Positions 1 through 7,832 of a stretch of 64,000 bases of DNA are shown here, piece after piece. This stretch comes from JBKEDF01 sp047975325. GTDB taxonomy: Bacteria > Pseudomonadota > Alphaproteobacteria > Rhodobacterales > Rhodobacteraceae. Every line of letters starts with the position of its first letter. Positions within the stretch are counted from its first letter, which is position 1. The position numbers were made by a program, and so were the translations under genes. The stretch is from assembly GCA_047975325.1 (NCBI GenBank), contig JBKEDF010000007.1, forward strand, positions 1 through 64,000. The letters run 5' to 3'. The notes under the pieces were generated by a model that saw only the letters and a list, made by a program, of their open reading frames with translations, searched no databases and was not told the origin of the DNA.

Positions 1-877
1 TGATGTTCTCCAGCGGCGCGTCGTATTCCGTACCATCGGGCAGGATCCGCCGCGCCGTCTTGGGCGTCAGGTCCATCAGTGCGCGGATAGCGTCGCCCGT
101 GCGTTCACGCGCGCGCAATTCTAGCACCTGCCCGACAAAGACCAGCGCGACGATGACCACGGCGGCCTCGTAATAGGTGCCGACGGCCTCGCCCATGCGG
201 TATTCCTCGGGGAAGATGCCGGGCAGGAAGGTCGCGAAGAGCGAATAGAGATATGCCGCGCCAACCCCGAGCGAGATCAGCATCCACATGTTGGGCGAAC
301 GGTTGCGGAACGACTCCAGCCCGCGCTGAAAGAATGGCCGCGCCGCCCAGAGCACGATGGGCGTGGCCAGCAGGAATTCCAGCCAGACCGCCGTTCGGTG
401 GCCGATCCAGTCGCGGACCGGGATGCCAACCATCTCGCCCATGGTCAGGATGATCAGTGGCACCGCCGCCGCAACGCTGATCCAGAGCCTGCGGGTGAAG
501 TCCGTCAGTTCCTCGCTCGGCTCGTCCGAGGGGATCATCGGCTCAAGCGCCATGCCACAGATCGGGCAGGCGCCGGGCTCGTCACGGATGACCTCCGGGT
601 GCATCGGACAGGTCCACTGCGTGCCGGCGGGGGCTGAGGTTTCGGCCTTGGCTGCTGCGCCCGAAGCGTAGAACCACGGATCACCGTCAAATTTAGACTG
701 GCAACCCTCTGAGCAGAAATAGAAGGTCTCACCGCCATAGCCGCGTTGGCGGGCCTCGGGGGTGATTGCGACCTGCATTCCGCAAACTGGATCAATGGCC
801 TTGCCGGGTTCAGCCTTCACATGGCCATCTACCGCGTGGACCTGGTGGTCATGGGAATGATGATGCTTGTGATCCAT
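1..877 (-). CDS. copA: Copper-translocating P-type ATPase, N-terminal part (cut by window edge)
   Basis: The first 292 residues of a heavy-metal P1B-type ATPase are visible; the catalytic part lies beyond base 1. The N terminus is His-rich (residues 2-11). A YHS-type metal-binding module follows at about 27-70 (DPVCGM, then FYFCSEGCQSKF), then a heavy-metal-binding domain at 89-114 (CPMHPEVI and CPICGM). Transmembrane segments lie near 131-148, 164-182, 198-217 and 236-253. This architecture is typical of Cu(I) exporters that move copper from cytoplasm to periplasm. The gene is divergent from csoR across a shared operator, which supports copper as the metal. The ATG at 875-877 gives the full conserved N terminus. 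Metal specificity is inferred because the membrane CPC motif is not visible. Confidence 0.93.
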   Translation of the reverse strand, partial: MDHKHHHSHDHQVHAVDGHVKAEPGKAIDPVCGMQVAITPEARQRGYGGETFYFCSEGCQSKFDGDPWFYASGAAAKAETSAPAGTQWTCPMHPEVIRDEPGACPICGMALEPMIPSDEPSEELTDFTRRLWISVAAAVPLIILTMGEMVGIPVRDWIGHRTAVWLEFLLATPIVLWAARPFFQRGLESFRNRSPNMWMLISLGVGAAYLYSLFATFLPGIFPEEYRMGEAVGTYYEAAVVIVALVFVGQVLELRARERTGDAIRALMDLTPKTARRILPDGTEYDAPLENI

Positions 878-903
878 GGTCGCCTCCCGGACAATACTCA
901 TGG

Positions 904-945
904 GGGGTATATTGTACTTGTCTTATACCCCAGTGGGGTATATTG
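904..945. promoter_or_regulatory. Putative CsoR operator between copA and csoR
   Basis: A perfect 8-bp inverted repeat with a 3-bp spacer lies at 924-942 (TATACCCC, AGT, GGGGTATA). Its right arm, GGGGTATATTG (935-945), recurs as a direct copy at 904-914, 31 bp away. G/C-tract dyads with AT-rich ends are the known form of CsoR-family operators. The pair sits between the divergent copA and csoR starts, so one repressor could control both directions. Confidence 0.7.
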
Positions 946-978
946 CAAGCCCAAAGGTTGAGCTCCCGGAGATCCGCG

Positions 979-1260
979 TTGGCCCATGACAAGCAGAACC
1001 GCGATGCCATTCTCAAGCGCCTGTCGCGCCTGAACGGGCAGGTGCAGGGTGTTTCGCGCATGGTTGAGGACGGGCGCTATTGCGTCGATGTCCTGAACCA
1101 GACCGCCGCCATCCGTTCCGCCCTGCGCGCGGTCGAACGCCTGTTGATTGAAGATCATGCACGAAGCTGTATGGAAGAGGCGATCGAATCCGGTGATCGG
1201 GCTCGCCAACGTGTGATGTTCCGCGAGGTTGTGGAACTTCTGGAAAAGGTGCGTAACTAA
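979..1260 (+). CDS. csoR: Copper-sensing transcriptional repressor CsoR
   Basis: This 93-residue all-helical metal sensor belongs to the CsoR/RcnR/FrmR family (DUF156). The Cu(I) ligand set of CsoR is present as Cys35 (GRYCVDVL), His60 and Cys64 (HARSC), which separates it from the nickel sensor RcnR and the formaldehyde sensor FrmR. Family members bind DNA when metal-free and release it on binding Cu(I). I chose the TTG at 979-981 because GGAG at 968-971 lies seven bases upstream and the conserved KRLSRLNGQVQG helix follows; no in-frame ATG lies near. It is divergent from copA, followed by a DUF411 gene, and probably autoregulated through the adjacent operator. Confidence 0.93.
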   Translation: MAHDKQNRDAILKRLSRLNGQVQGVSRMVEDGRYCVDVLNQTAAIRSALRAVERLLIEDHARSCMEEAIESGDRARQRVMFREVVELLEKVRN

Positions 1261-1291
1261 ACCACCAATTTGCAACCCAGCGAGGGAACGA

Positions 1292-1717
1292 ATGACTCCA
1301 TCGACAATAGTCCGCCGCGCTGCACTGACCAGCCTTGTCGCGATCCTGCCCATGGGAATGGTCCTTGCCACGCCAAATGGCACGCCGAACACGCTTTATA
1401 CCGTCAAGGATCCCGGTTGCGGCTGCTGTGACACCTGGGCCGAATTGGCCGTTGAGGCAGGCTTCGAGGTTGAGGTTGTCGAATCGGACGACATGGCAGC
1501 CGTGAAATGGGAGGCGGGTGTACCCGAGGTGCTCTGGTCGTGCCATACTGCAAGGATCGGCGACTATGTCGTTGAAGGCCATGTGCCCTTTGCCGCAATC
1601 CGCCAGATGCTGGAACAATCCCCCGACATCAATGGTATCGCGGTGCCTGGCATGCCCGCAGGCTCACCCGGTATGGGCGGCGGGGTGGATGCCACGGTCA
1701 AAGTCACGGCGTGGTAA
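1292..1717 (+). CDS. DUF411 family putative copper-binding periplasmic protein
   Basis: The 141-residue protein has a hydrophobic N-terminal signal (about residues 11-26) and then the DUF411 motifs: GCGCCDTW with Cys43, Cys45 and Cys46, SCHTA with Cys84 and His85, EGHVP, and a C-terminal PGMPAGSPGM. DUF411 proteins occur almost only beside copper and silver resistance genes and are thought to bind metal in the periplasm; their biochemistry is poorly defined. The ATG at 1292 follows GAGGGA and leaves a signal peptide of normal length. The gene starts 31 bp after csoR and is probably co-transcribed with it. Confidence 0.87.
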   Translation: MTPSTIVRRAALTSLVAILPMGMVLATPNGTPNTLYTVKDPGCGCCDTWAELAVEAGFEVEVVESDDMAAVKWEAGVPEVLWSCHTARIGDYVVEGHVPFAAIRQMLEQSPDINGIAVPGMPAGSPGMGGGVDATVKVTAW

Positions 1718-1847
1718 GGGATTACTGGGTAGGGCGCATATTTCCAACTGACAAGCCTTGATAATTGGTATTGGCAGTCTGGTCGGCCGATATTTTCATG
1801 TTTGTGTGTACCGGGCGGTGGCGGGCCGGGATCATCACCTGTGGCTT

Positions 1848-2255
1848 CTACGCAAAAAACGCCTTGTCGAATTCCTCGACAAGCGGCATGGCGAGAGCCA
1901 GTAGCTGTTTCCCTTTGGGCGTCAGCAGGACCGTTTTTGCACGCAGATCTGCGGTGGTAACCTTGCGTTCGATCAGGCTGTGCTTTTCAAGACGGGTTGC
2001 TATCTGTGAGATATGCATGCGGTCCAGCCCCAGGAAATCAACGATACCCTGTTGTGTGATCTCCTGACCATCACGTGTCAGCCAGCCGCATACGGCAAGG
2101 ACCGCAAATTGGGGTTGGGTCAGTCCCAAAGGGCGCAGCCTGGCGTTCAGTTCCCGTTGCCAGCGCATAAAGTTGCGCCAAAGGACAAAGCCGGGACTGG
2201 CCTCAGGCCCGGGAAAGACCGAAAATGCACGCCATTCTCCACTCTCTTCAGCCAT
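1848..2255 (-). CDS. MarR family transcriptional regulator
   Basis: A 135-residue winged-helix protein. The MarR fold is visible as the dimerisation helix (WRNFMRWQRELNARLRPLG), the recognition region (ITQQGIVDFLGLDRMHISQIATRLEKHSLIERK) and the wing with LTPKGKQLL. The chosen ATG (2253-2255) sits inside the stop region of the upstream SRPBCC gene: ATGGCTGA is both the start here and the stop there, which suggests translational coupling. A GTG-like start 24 bases further upstream is possible. The effector is unknown; pairing with a START-like ligand-binding protein hints at a small hydrophobic compound. Confidence 0.85.
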   Translation of the reverse strand: MAEESGEWRAFSVFPGPEASPGFVLWRNFMRWQRELNARLRPLGLTQPQFAVLAVCGWLTRDGQEITQQGIVDFLGLDRMHISQIATRLEKHSLIERKVTTADLRAKTVLLTPKGKQLLALAMPLVEEFDKAFFA

Positions 2256-2670
2256 GGGTGGATTTTTCCTCACTGACACGCTTCAGGCCTGCCAGGGTCT
2301 GCGGCAAGGTCCGGTCAATCCCCGTACCGATCAGCCGCCTGAACAACGGGGCGAGCAGCCCGGTGAAGCGGACCCAATGGGTGGCGATGGTCCGGTTCCC
2401 GTCGTCCTCCAATTCGTGCCCGAAATGCATTCGGCACAGTGGCAGCCGCCCTTCCACGGTAAAAGAGCTATCCTCCATAACCTCGGCAACACGGATCGTT
2501 GCCCTTGGCCCCTGTCTCGGCTTCAGCCATCCGGCGGCCCCAACCTGTAGTCCGGGCAGATCAACGGCCAATGTTTCGCTGTCCCATTCGGGCCATGAGG
2601 CAATATCCGCATAAAGCCCAAAGACCTGTTTTCTTGGGGCGTTGATTTCGACGCTGTGTGTGATGCTCAT
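2248..2670 (-). CDS. SRPBCC (START/Bet v1-like) family protein
   Basis: The 140-residue protein starts with the polyketide-cyclase/START signature: I-x-APRKQVFGLYADIASWPEWDSE. The helix-grip fold continues with alternating strands and a long C-terminal helix (FRRLIGTGIDRTLPQTLAGLKRV). Such proteins bind hydrophobic ligands or aid aromatic cyclisation; the substrate cannot be deduced here. It is translationally coupled to the downstream MarR gene. There is no Shine-Dalgarno on its strand: the purine tract at 2672-2677 is on the plus strand, so the message may be weakly translated or leaderless. Confidence 0.8.
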   Translation of the reverse strand: MSITHSVEINAPRKQVFGLYADIASWPEWDSETLAVDLPGLQVGAAGWLKPRQGPRATIRVAEVMEDSSFTVEGRLPLCRMHFGHELEDDGNRTIATHWVRFTGLLAPLFRRLIGTGIDRTLPQTLAGLKRVSEEKSTHG

Positions 2671-2679
2671 CAGGAGGCT

Positions 2680-2708
2680 ACTTATATTGTAAATGAATTT
2701 ATATTATT
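2680..2708. promoter_or_regulatory. AT-rich putative promoter/MarR operator
   Basis: A 29-bp AT-rich island directly upstream of the SRPBCC-MarR pair holds a 5-bp inverted repeat TAAAT-GA-ATTTA (2690-2701), flanked by two direct copies of TTATATT. A -10-like TATAAG reads on the minus strand at 2686-2681, less than 12 bp from the ATG. MarR proteins commonly bind AT-rich dyads in their own promoters, so autoregulation here is plausible. Confidence 0.4.
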
Positions 2709-2862
2709 GCTGGAACCATGCCAAATGACAATAGAAACCCCGGCCCACCGGGGGTGTCGCGGAATACACCTGAAATCTGCACAAATTCTGCACCAGTTGC
2801 CGGGACAATCTGCACGCTTCGAAATCCAGTCTCGGCATATGTTGAATTCCGGGGACAGTATC

Positions 2863-4362
2863 ATGAAAAACAAAATGACGATTCACGGCTTGCCGTATTC
2901 GCTGGCGATGGATGGTTGGTGGCTGGGCGATACAGGGCAGGATCAGGAAAAAGGACCGACACAGCGTTCGCGGTTCCAGCCGGGACGACAAGTATTGCCA
3001 ATACTGGCCCTGCTCGTATTGGGGGATTTCCTGTTTTGGGGTTATGTACCCGGCATATCAGTTGCGCTGTTCGTGCTGGCGGTATTTGCCCTTGCGCAGC
3101 GTGGCAGGCAATTTGCCAACTGGCGATGGCCGGCCTTATTGCTGGTTATGGCGGCGCTGCCGGTGATGGATCATGTGCAGGCGCTGTCACTGGCCTTCCT
3201 TCTGGCCGGCCTGATCGTGGCATTGGTCTGGGCACAGCGCCCCGGGATATCTCTCGCATCGCTGATCTGGCTGAGCATGCGTTTTCTGGGCAGGCTGCCG
3301 CTGCACTGGCTTGGGCTGGTTTATCCGCTGCGTTTCATCCGCTGGCTGCGCAATCCCCGAGAGGCGAGCGACGTCACGGGTTTGCCGCGGAATATCCTGC
3401 GTAATTGGGCCTTTCCGCTTGGTGGCGGGGTGGTGCTTATGTCCCTGCTGCTGGACGCAAACCCGGTGCTGGAGCGGTTTGTCAGTTTAGATCTGGATAT
3501 CAGGCTGAACTCCGGACGCCCCGTGCTATGGCTGTGCCTTGCCCTTCTTGTCGCACCCTTTCTTGGCGCTATGGCGGAAACCGAAACGGCATCGCCGCCC
3601 CGACGCCGGGCCCTGCGCCTGCCGGGAATAGGGATCAATGCCGGGTCGGTATTACGTGCATTGGTTCTGTTCAACCTGATGATCGGCGTACAAAGCCTGA
3701 CCGATCTGTCGATCCTGTTCGGCGGCACGAAACTGCCGGAGGAGATGACGCTGGCCGAATATGCGCATCGTGGGGCATACCCCCTGTTGGTCACTGCGAT
3801 TCTGGCAGGGGCCTTTGCGCTGGCCGCGCGATCCTTTCTGCACGAGCATCGATTGATCCGGCCGTTATTGCTGCTGTGGCTGGCGCAAAACATGCTGCTA
3901 TGCGGGGCCGCTGCACTGCGACTGGATCTCTATATCAATGCCTTCGGACTTACCCATCTGCGGCTCCATGCGCTGATCTGGATGGGGCTTGTCGCGATCG
4001 GGCTGGGTATGGCGGTCTGGCAGGTGTTGCGCGAACGTTCGAACGGCTGGTTGCTATGGCGCAGCACAATATTGGGGATTGGCACATTGTATCTGTGCAG
4101 CTTCGTCAATTTTGCACAGGTCATTGCAGCATATAACGTGACGCATGGCTTTACCGATTACTATTATCTCTGCGAGCTTGGACCTCTTGCTGCCGGTCCG
4201 ATTGTCGAAAGTGGCATCGGGCGCAATTTTGATGATACCATCTGGTTGAAACATTGTCAGATCGATGTCCCGGCCACCGAAAACTGGCGGGAATGGGGCT
4301 TTCGAACCTGGGCCGCAAACCGCTATGTTCTTCGTGTGGCAAGTTCAGAGGCTCATCAATGA
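2863..4362 (+). CDS. DUF4173-type polytopic membrane protein
   Basis: The 499-residue protein has about ten or eleven predicted membrane helices from residue 43 onward, for example VLPILALLVLGDFLFWGY and HALIWMGLVAIGLGMAVW. The motif LPEEMTLAEYAHRGAYPL, about two thirds along, matches DUF4173 (an Y-A-E-Y-A-R-x-G-like signature). The cytosolic C-terminal tail is about 80 residues and ends SEAHQ. The biochemical role of the family is unknown. I chose the ATG at 2863 because GGGGA lies 8 bases upstream and the alternatives lack a ribosome site. Its stop overlaps the start of the response regulator (ATGA), which argues that it functions with the two-component system. Confidence 0.78.
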   Translation: MKNKMTIHGLPYSLAMDGWWLGDTGQDQEKGPTQRSRFQPGRQVLPILALLVLGDFLFWGYVPGISVALFVLAVFALAQRGRQFANWRWPALLLVMAALPVMDHVQALSLAFLLAGLIVALVWAQRPGISLASLIWLSMRFLGRLPLHWLGLVYPLRFIRWLRNPREASDVTGLPRNILRNWAFPLGGGVVLMSLLLDANPVLERFVSLDLDIRLNSGRPVLWLCLALLVAPFLGAMAETETASPPRRRALRLPGIGINAGSVLRALVLFNLMIGVQSLTDLSILFGGTKLPEEMTLAEYAHRGAYPLLVTAILAGAFALAARSFLHEHRLIRPLLLLWLAQNMLLCGAAALRLDLYINAFGLTHLRLHALIWMGLVAIGLGMAVWQVLRERSNGWLLWRSTILGIGTLYLCSFVNFAQVIAAYNVTHGFTDYYYLCELGPLAAGPIVESGIGRNFDDTIWLKHCQIDVPATENWREWGFRTWAANRYVLRVASSEAHQ

Positions 4363-5033
4363 AGATCCTGATTGTGGATGACGATCCCCGGCTGCGCGAT
4401 CTGGTTCGCATTGCACTGGAACGCGCCGGCCACGCGGTGATCACGGCTGCTGATGGCGCCCATGCGTTGACCCAGGCCGCGCGCGAGGCGCCTGACCTGA
4501 TCGTGCTTGATGTCGGCCTGCCCAATATGGACGGGTTTGAGACCTGCCGCCGCATTCGCGCCCGTTCCGATGTGCCGATCCTGTTCCTGACCGCGCGGGA
4601 TGATGAGATCGACCGTATTCTGGGGCTTGAACTGGGCGCCGATGACTATGTTACCAAACCCTTCAGCCCGCGCGAACTGGTCGCGCGGGTCAGGGCGATC
4701 CTGAAACGTGCGGCCGGTCCCGCTGTTCCTGCCCGGCTCGAACAGGGGCTTTTGTCCCTTGATCCGCATGGCCGCGTTTGTCGTGTCGGACAGGACGAGA
4801 TCGCGCTGACGGGAACCGAATTCAACCTGCTGGCCCGATTGATGCGCGATCCGGCGCAACTGACCCCACGCGCCGATCTGGTCGCGACCATCTGGGGCGC
4901 GCGCAGCACTGTGTCGGATCGAACGCTGGACAGCCATCTGCGCAACCTGCGCCGGAAACTGGCTGATGCGGGGTGCACGGATGCAATCGAAACGGTGCAT
5001 GGTCAGGGTATGCGAATGGGGAACTGTGCATGA
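4359..5033 (+). CDS. OmpR/PhoB family response regulator
   Basis: The 224-residue regulator has a receiver domain at 1-115 with the acidic pocket DDD (7-9), phosphoacceptor Asp51 (VLDVGLPNMDG), a switch Thr at 78 and Lys100 (DDYVTKPF). A winged-helix OmpR-type DNA-binding domain follows at about 130-220 (SDRTLDSHLRNLRRKL). It overlaps the DUF4173 gene upstream and the kinase downstream by 4 bases each, so the three are one translational unit. CreB-like regulators are the nearest named group I can suggest; target genes are unknown. Confidence 0.93.
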   Translation: MKILIVDDDPRLRDLVRIALERAGHAVITAADGAHALTQAAREAPDLIVLDVGLPNMDGFETCRRIRARSDVPILFLTARDDEIDRILGLELGADDYVTKPFSPRELVARVRAILKRAAGPAVPARLEQGLLSLDPHGRVCRVGQDEIALTGTEFNLLARLMRDPAQLTPRADLVATIWGARSTVSDRTLDSHLRNLRRKLADAGCTDAIETVHGQGMRMGNCA

Positions 5034-6004
5034 GCCGCCGCTGGCGTCCCTCGCTTGGCTTTGTTCTGGGCGGTGCGCTGATCGGGACGTTGGCGCTGTC
5101 CTTCGCCGGGCTTGTGACACTGCGTTATCTCGGGCCAGTGATCGGGTTTCGCAACGCGGCGATGATCCTCGGCATTTCCATCGCCATGGCGACGGCTGTA
5201 CTTGGCTGGCTGCTGGTACGCTTGCTTTTACGCCCGATCCGCGCGCTGGAGGCCTATGCCGATGCGCAGGAACAGGGGGGAATTGCTGCAGAGCCCCGGC
5301 ATTTAGGCACCCGTGAATTACATGCCACCGCCCGCCGTGTCGTTGCCATGGCTGAGGCCCTGCGCGACCGTGAGACGACGATCCGTGCCTTTACCGATCA
5401 CGTGACCCATGAAATACGAACGCCCGTTTCGGCGATCCGCGCGGCGAGTGAATTATTGGAAGATGGCCGTGCGCTGGATGACACCGACGCCGCTCTGGTT
5501 GCCCAGATCAACGGTGCCAGCGCACAGATCGATGCCCAAATTACTGCGCTGCGCGAGGTGGCCCGGGCGCGCGAGGCGCGTTATATCGGGCGCACAAGCC
5601 TGGCTGAGCTATTGCCCGACCTGCGCGCCGACTGGCCCGGTCTTGATCTTGTCGCCAAGGGCGAAACGCGGCCTTTGCCCATTGCCGCGCCCGGTCTGTC
5701 GATTGTACTGGGGCAATTGCTGCGCAACGCGCATGAAAGCGGCGCGCACAGCGTTGTCTTGGAAGCAACAGCCTTTCCAGATAGAGCCTTCCTGAACATC
5801 GCGGATGACGGGCCAGGCATCGCATCGGGGAATGCCGGCCATATTTTTGATCCGTTCTTCACAACCCGCCGCGATCAGGGCGGCACCGGCATGGGGCTGA
5901 CCATCGTGCGCAACCTGCTGCACGCGCATGGCGCAACGATACAGATGGAAGCATCCTCCGGTGGCGTGGCATTTTCCATCCGCTTTGCCCGGGTATCGGA
6001 ATGA
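5030..6004 (+). CDS. Sensor histidine kinase with minimal extracytoplasmic loop
   Basis: The 324-residue kinase has TM1 at about 9-31 and TM2 at 44-66, separated by only about 12 residues, then a HAMP-like linker, a HisKA domain with phosphoacceptor His127 (VTHEIRTP), and a HATPase domain carrying the N box (LLRNAHESGA), G1 (DDGPGIA), the F box (FDPFFTT) and G2 (GGTGMGL). With no room for a periplasmic sensor domain, it fits the intramembrane-sensing class, which usually works with a membrane partner. The co-translated DUF4173 protein is the obvious candidate. The start ATG at 5030 overlaps the regulator stop. Confidence 0.92.
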   Translation: MSRRWRPSLGFVLGGALIGTLALSFAGLVTLRYLGPVIGFRNAAMILGISIAMATAVLGWLLVRLLLRPIRALEAYADAQEQGGIAAEPRHLGTRELHATARRVVAMAEALRDRETTIRAFTDHVTHEIRTPVSAIRAASELLEDGRALDDTDAALVAQINGASAQIDAQITALREVARAREARYIGRTSLAELLPDLRADWPGLDLVAKGETRPLPIAAPGLSIVLGQLLRNAHESGAHSVVLEATAFPDRAFLNIADDGPGIASGNAGHIFDPFFTTRRDQGGTGMGLTIVRNLLHAHGATIQMEASSGGVAFSIRFARVSE

Positions 6005-6119
6005 ATGCGCGCTGATATATGACAATGCAGCGGATGGCAGGGCTGTGGAGCGCATTTCGTAGACATTTGGGAAGGGACATTATAGGTGCGTCCCAAATGC
6101 GACCCTACCGGAGTAAGCC

Positions 6120-6446
6120 GTGATCGCAGTCGCAACATATTTTGCCGCAGCCTTGGCGGAAATCGTGGGCTGCTTTTCCTTCTGGGCATGGCTCCGCCTT
6201 GGCCATTCTTCCCTGTGGCTGGTTCCCGGAATGGTATCCTTGGCCGTTTTTGCCTGGCTTCTGACGCTCAGCCCGGCGGATTACGCAGGACGTGCCTATG
6301 CCATCTATGGCGGGATCTACATTGTGTCTTCGTTGATCTGGCTATGGGCCGTGGATGGTCATCGGCCCGATGCGTGGGATATTTCAGGAACAGCCTTTTG
6401 TCTTGCGGGGGCGGCTATCATTCTGTGGGCGCCGCGCGGCGTTTGA
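6120..6446 (+). CDS. YnfA/UPF0060 family small membrane protein
   Basis: The 108-residue protein has four predicted helices and the family signatures AEIVGCFSFWAWLRLG near the N terminus and RAYAIYGGIYIVSSLIWLWAVDG in the middle, matching UPF0060/YnfA length and layout. The fold resembles small multidrug-resistance transporters, but physiological substrates are not established. The start is a GTG at 6120 after a CGGAG tract. It lies 115 bp after the kinase and may or may not share its transcript. Confidence 0.88.
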   Translation: MIAVATYFAAALAEIVGCFSFWAWLRLGHSSLWLVPGMVSLAVFAWLLTLSPADYAGRAYAIYGGIYIVSSLIWLWAVDGHRPDAWDISGTAFCLAGAAIILWAPRGV

Positions 6447-6742
6447 AGGATTGAGTCAATGAAAAGTTCAAATCTTCTGAACTTGTTCGGCTCTTGACTT
6501 CGCAGGGGTGACGAATGGCAGAGATGACGGTTCGTGGGCAGCATCAGCTATACTTCGGATCTTTGAGGTCTTAGGCTGGACGGATCGGCTTGTTGGCGTG
6601 GGCCACCACTTCGGATGATCCGATGCCGACGATGAAAGATTTGAAACTTTCCCCGACCCGCATTTTCCCAAGTGGACCTTGCCTTCTTGAGTACAACATG
6701 TATTCAAGAAGGCATATCTGGAAATCCTGATGCGAGTTTTCG
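6447..6742. other. Intergenic leader of the Ldh-family gene
   Basis: This 296-bp stretch has no convincing gene. Its GC content is lower than that of the neighbours. The only strong signal is the long inverted repeat at 6680-6714, annotated separately, just before the next start codon. No terminator with a T-tract is evident after the YnfA-family gene. Confidence 0.5.
6680..6714. promoter_or_regulatory. 35-bp palindromic operator candidate
   Basis: A near-perfect dyad: arms TGCCTTCTTGA (6680-6690) and TCAAGAAGGCA (6704-6714) pair over 11 bp, then one mismatch, then TACA/TGTA (6692-6695 and 6699-6702) around a 3-base centre. There is no T-run after it, so it looks more like a regulator site or an mRNA hairpin than a terminator. 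It ends 29 bp before the reductase start codon, a position suited to repression. Confidence 0.55.
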
Positions 6743-7774
6743 ATGCCCGACGCCACATTGACAGTTTCCGAACTTAACGCGTTCATTACCGAAATCCTGC
6801 GGCATGGCGGACTATCATTGCTGCATGCGGAAGCCTTGGCGCGAACCATTACCGCAGGGGAACGGGACGCCTGCAAATCTCATGGTGTCTATCGGATTGA
6901 AGGCTGCCTGCGCACCGTCAAGGCGGGCAAGGTTGACCCCGAGGCGGAACCGAAACTCACCAGCGATGACAGTGCCATTGTGAGGGTTGACGCTGCTGGC
7001 GGTTTTTCCATTGCCGCGTTTGAAATGGGTCTTCCCATCCTTGCTGATCGTGCGCAAGCGCTGGGGATGGCAGCGCTGGTCATCAATGATTGCACGCATT
7101 TCTCTGCCCTCTGGTCCGAGATAGAAATGCTTACTGACCGTGGCCTTGTTGCGATGGCGATGTGCCCCAGTTATTCCAGCGTGGCTCCTGCCGGTGGTAC
7201 AGAAGCGCTTTTCGGGACCAATCCCTTCGCCTTTGGTTGGCCCCGTCCGGGTGGCAATCCCTATGTGTTTGACTTCGCCACAAGCGTGGCCGCGCGTGGC
7301 GAGATTGAGTTGCACCGCCGTTCCGGTACACCCTTGCCCGAAGGATGGGCGATGGATGCTGACGGCAACCCCACCACGGACCCGGAAGCGGCTTTGGCCG
7401 GGGCAATGTTGCCATTTGGTGGACATAAGGGTTCGGCCATCTCGACAATGATCGAACTTCTGGCCGGGGTTATGATCGGTGACCTTACCAGCCCCGAAGC
7501 ACTTGATATGCTGGGATCAACCACCCTTTTACCCCGCCATGGCGAATTGATCCTGGCGTTCGACCCGGTACGATTTGCCACTGGTCGTGGAGGCGATCCA
7601 ATGGTTCGAGCAGAAGCGCTGTTCGACGCGATCATCGGGCAGGGGGCACGCCTGCCTTCGCAACGCCGTTTTGCTGCCCGCGCGAAGGCGTGGACAAACG
7701 GCATTACGCTCAGTGCCGATGAGATGGCTCTTCTGGAGCGCTTCAGATCAGAAGGTCCGGATGCGGTTCAATAA
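6743..7774 (+). CDS. Ldh family oxidoreductase, Delta1-piperideine/pyrroline-2-carboxylate reductase-like
   Basis: The 343-residue NAD(P)H-dependent enzyme belongs to the malate/L-lactate dehydrogenase fold family. Motifs fit the DpkA branch: DCTHFSALW around the catalytic His, APAGG, FGTNPFAFGWPRP, ATSVAARGEI, GNPTTDPEAAL and LPFGGHKGSA. DpkA-type enzymes reduce the cyclic imines made from D-lysine, D-proline or trans-3-hydroxyproline to pipecolate or proline. Exact substrate choice is inferred. It stands alone, convergent with the SDR gene, with a strong palindrome upstream that suggests substrate-responsive control. The length equals that of characterised DpkA proteins. Confidence 0.85.
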   Translation: MPDATLTVSELNAFITEILRHGGLSLLHAEALARTITAGERDACKSHGVYRIEGCLRTVKAGKVDPEAEPKLTSDDSAIVRVDAAGGFSIAAFEMGLPILADRAQALGMAALVINDCTHFSALWSEIEMLTDRGLVAMAMCPSYSSVAPAGGTEALFGTNPFAFGWPRPGGNPYVFDFATSVAARGEIELHRRSGTPLPEGWAMDADGNPTTDPEAALAGAMLPFGGHKGSAISTMIELLAGVMIGDLTSPEALDMLGSTTLLPRHGELILAFDPVRFATGRGGDPMVRAEALFDAIIGQGARLPSQRRFAARAKAWTNGITLSADEMALLERFRSEGPDAVQ

Positions 7775-7832
7775 CCGGCTGGCAATGCCAGAAACCGCGT
7801 ATTAATGCCGGGCAGGGGCTTTGATCCGTGCG

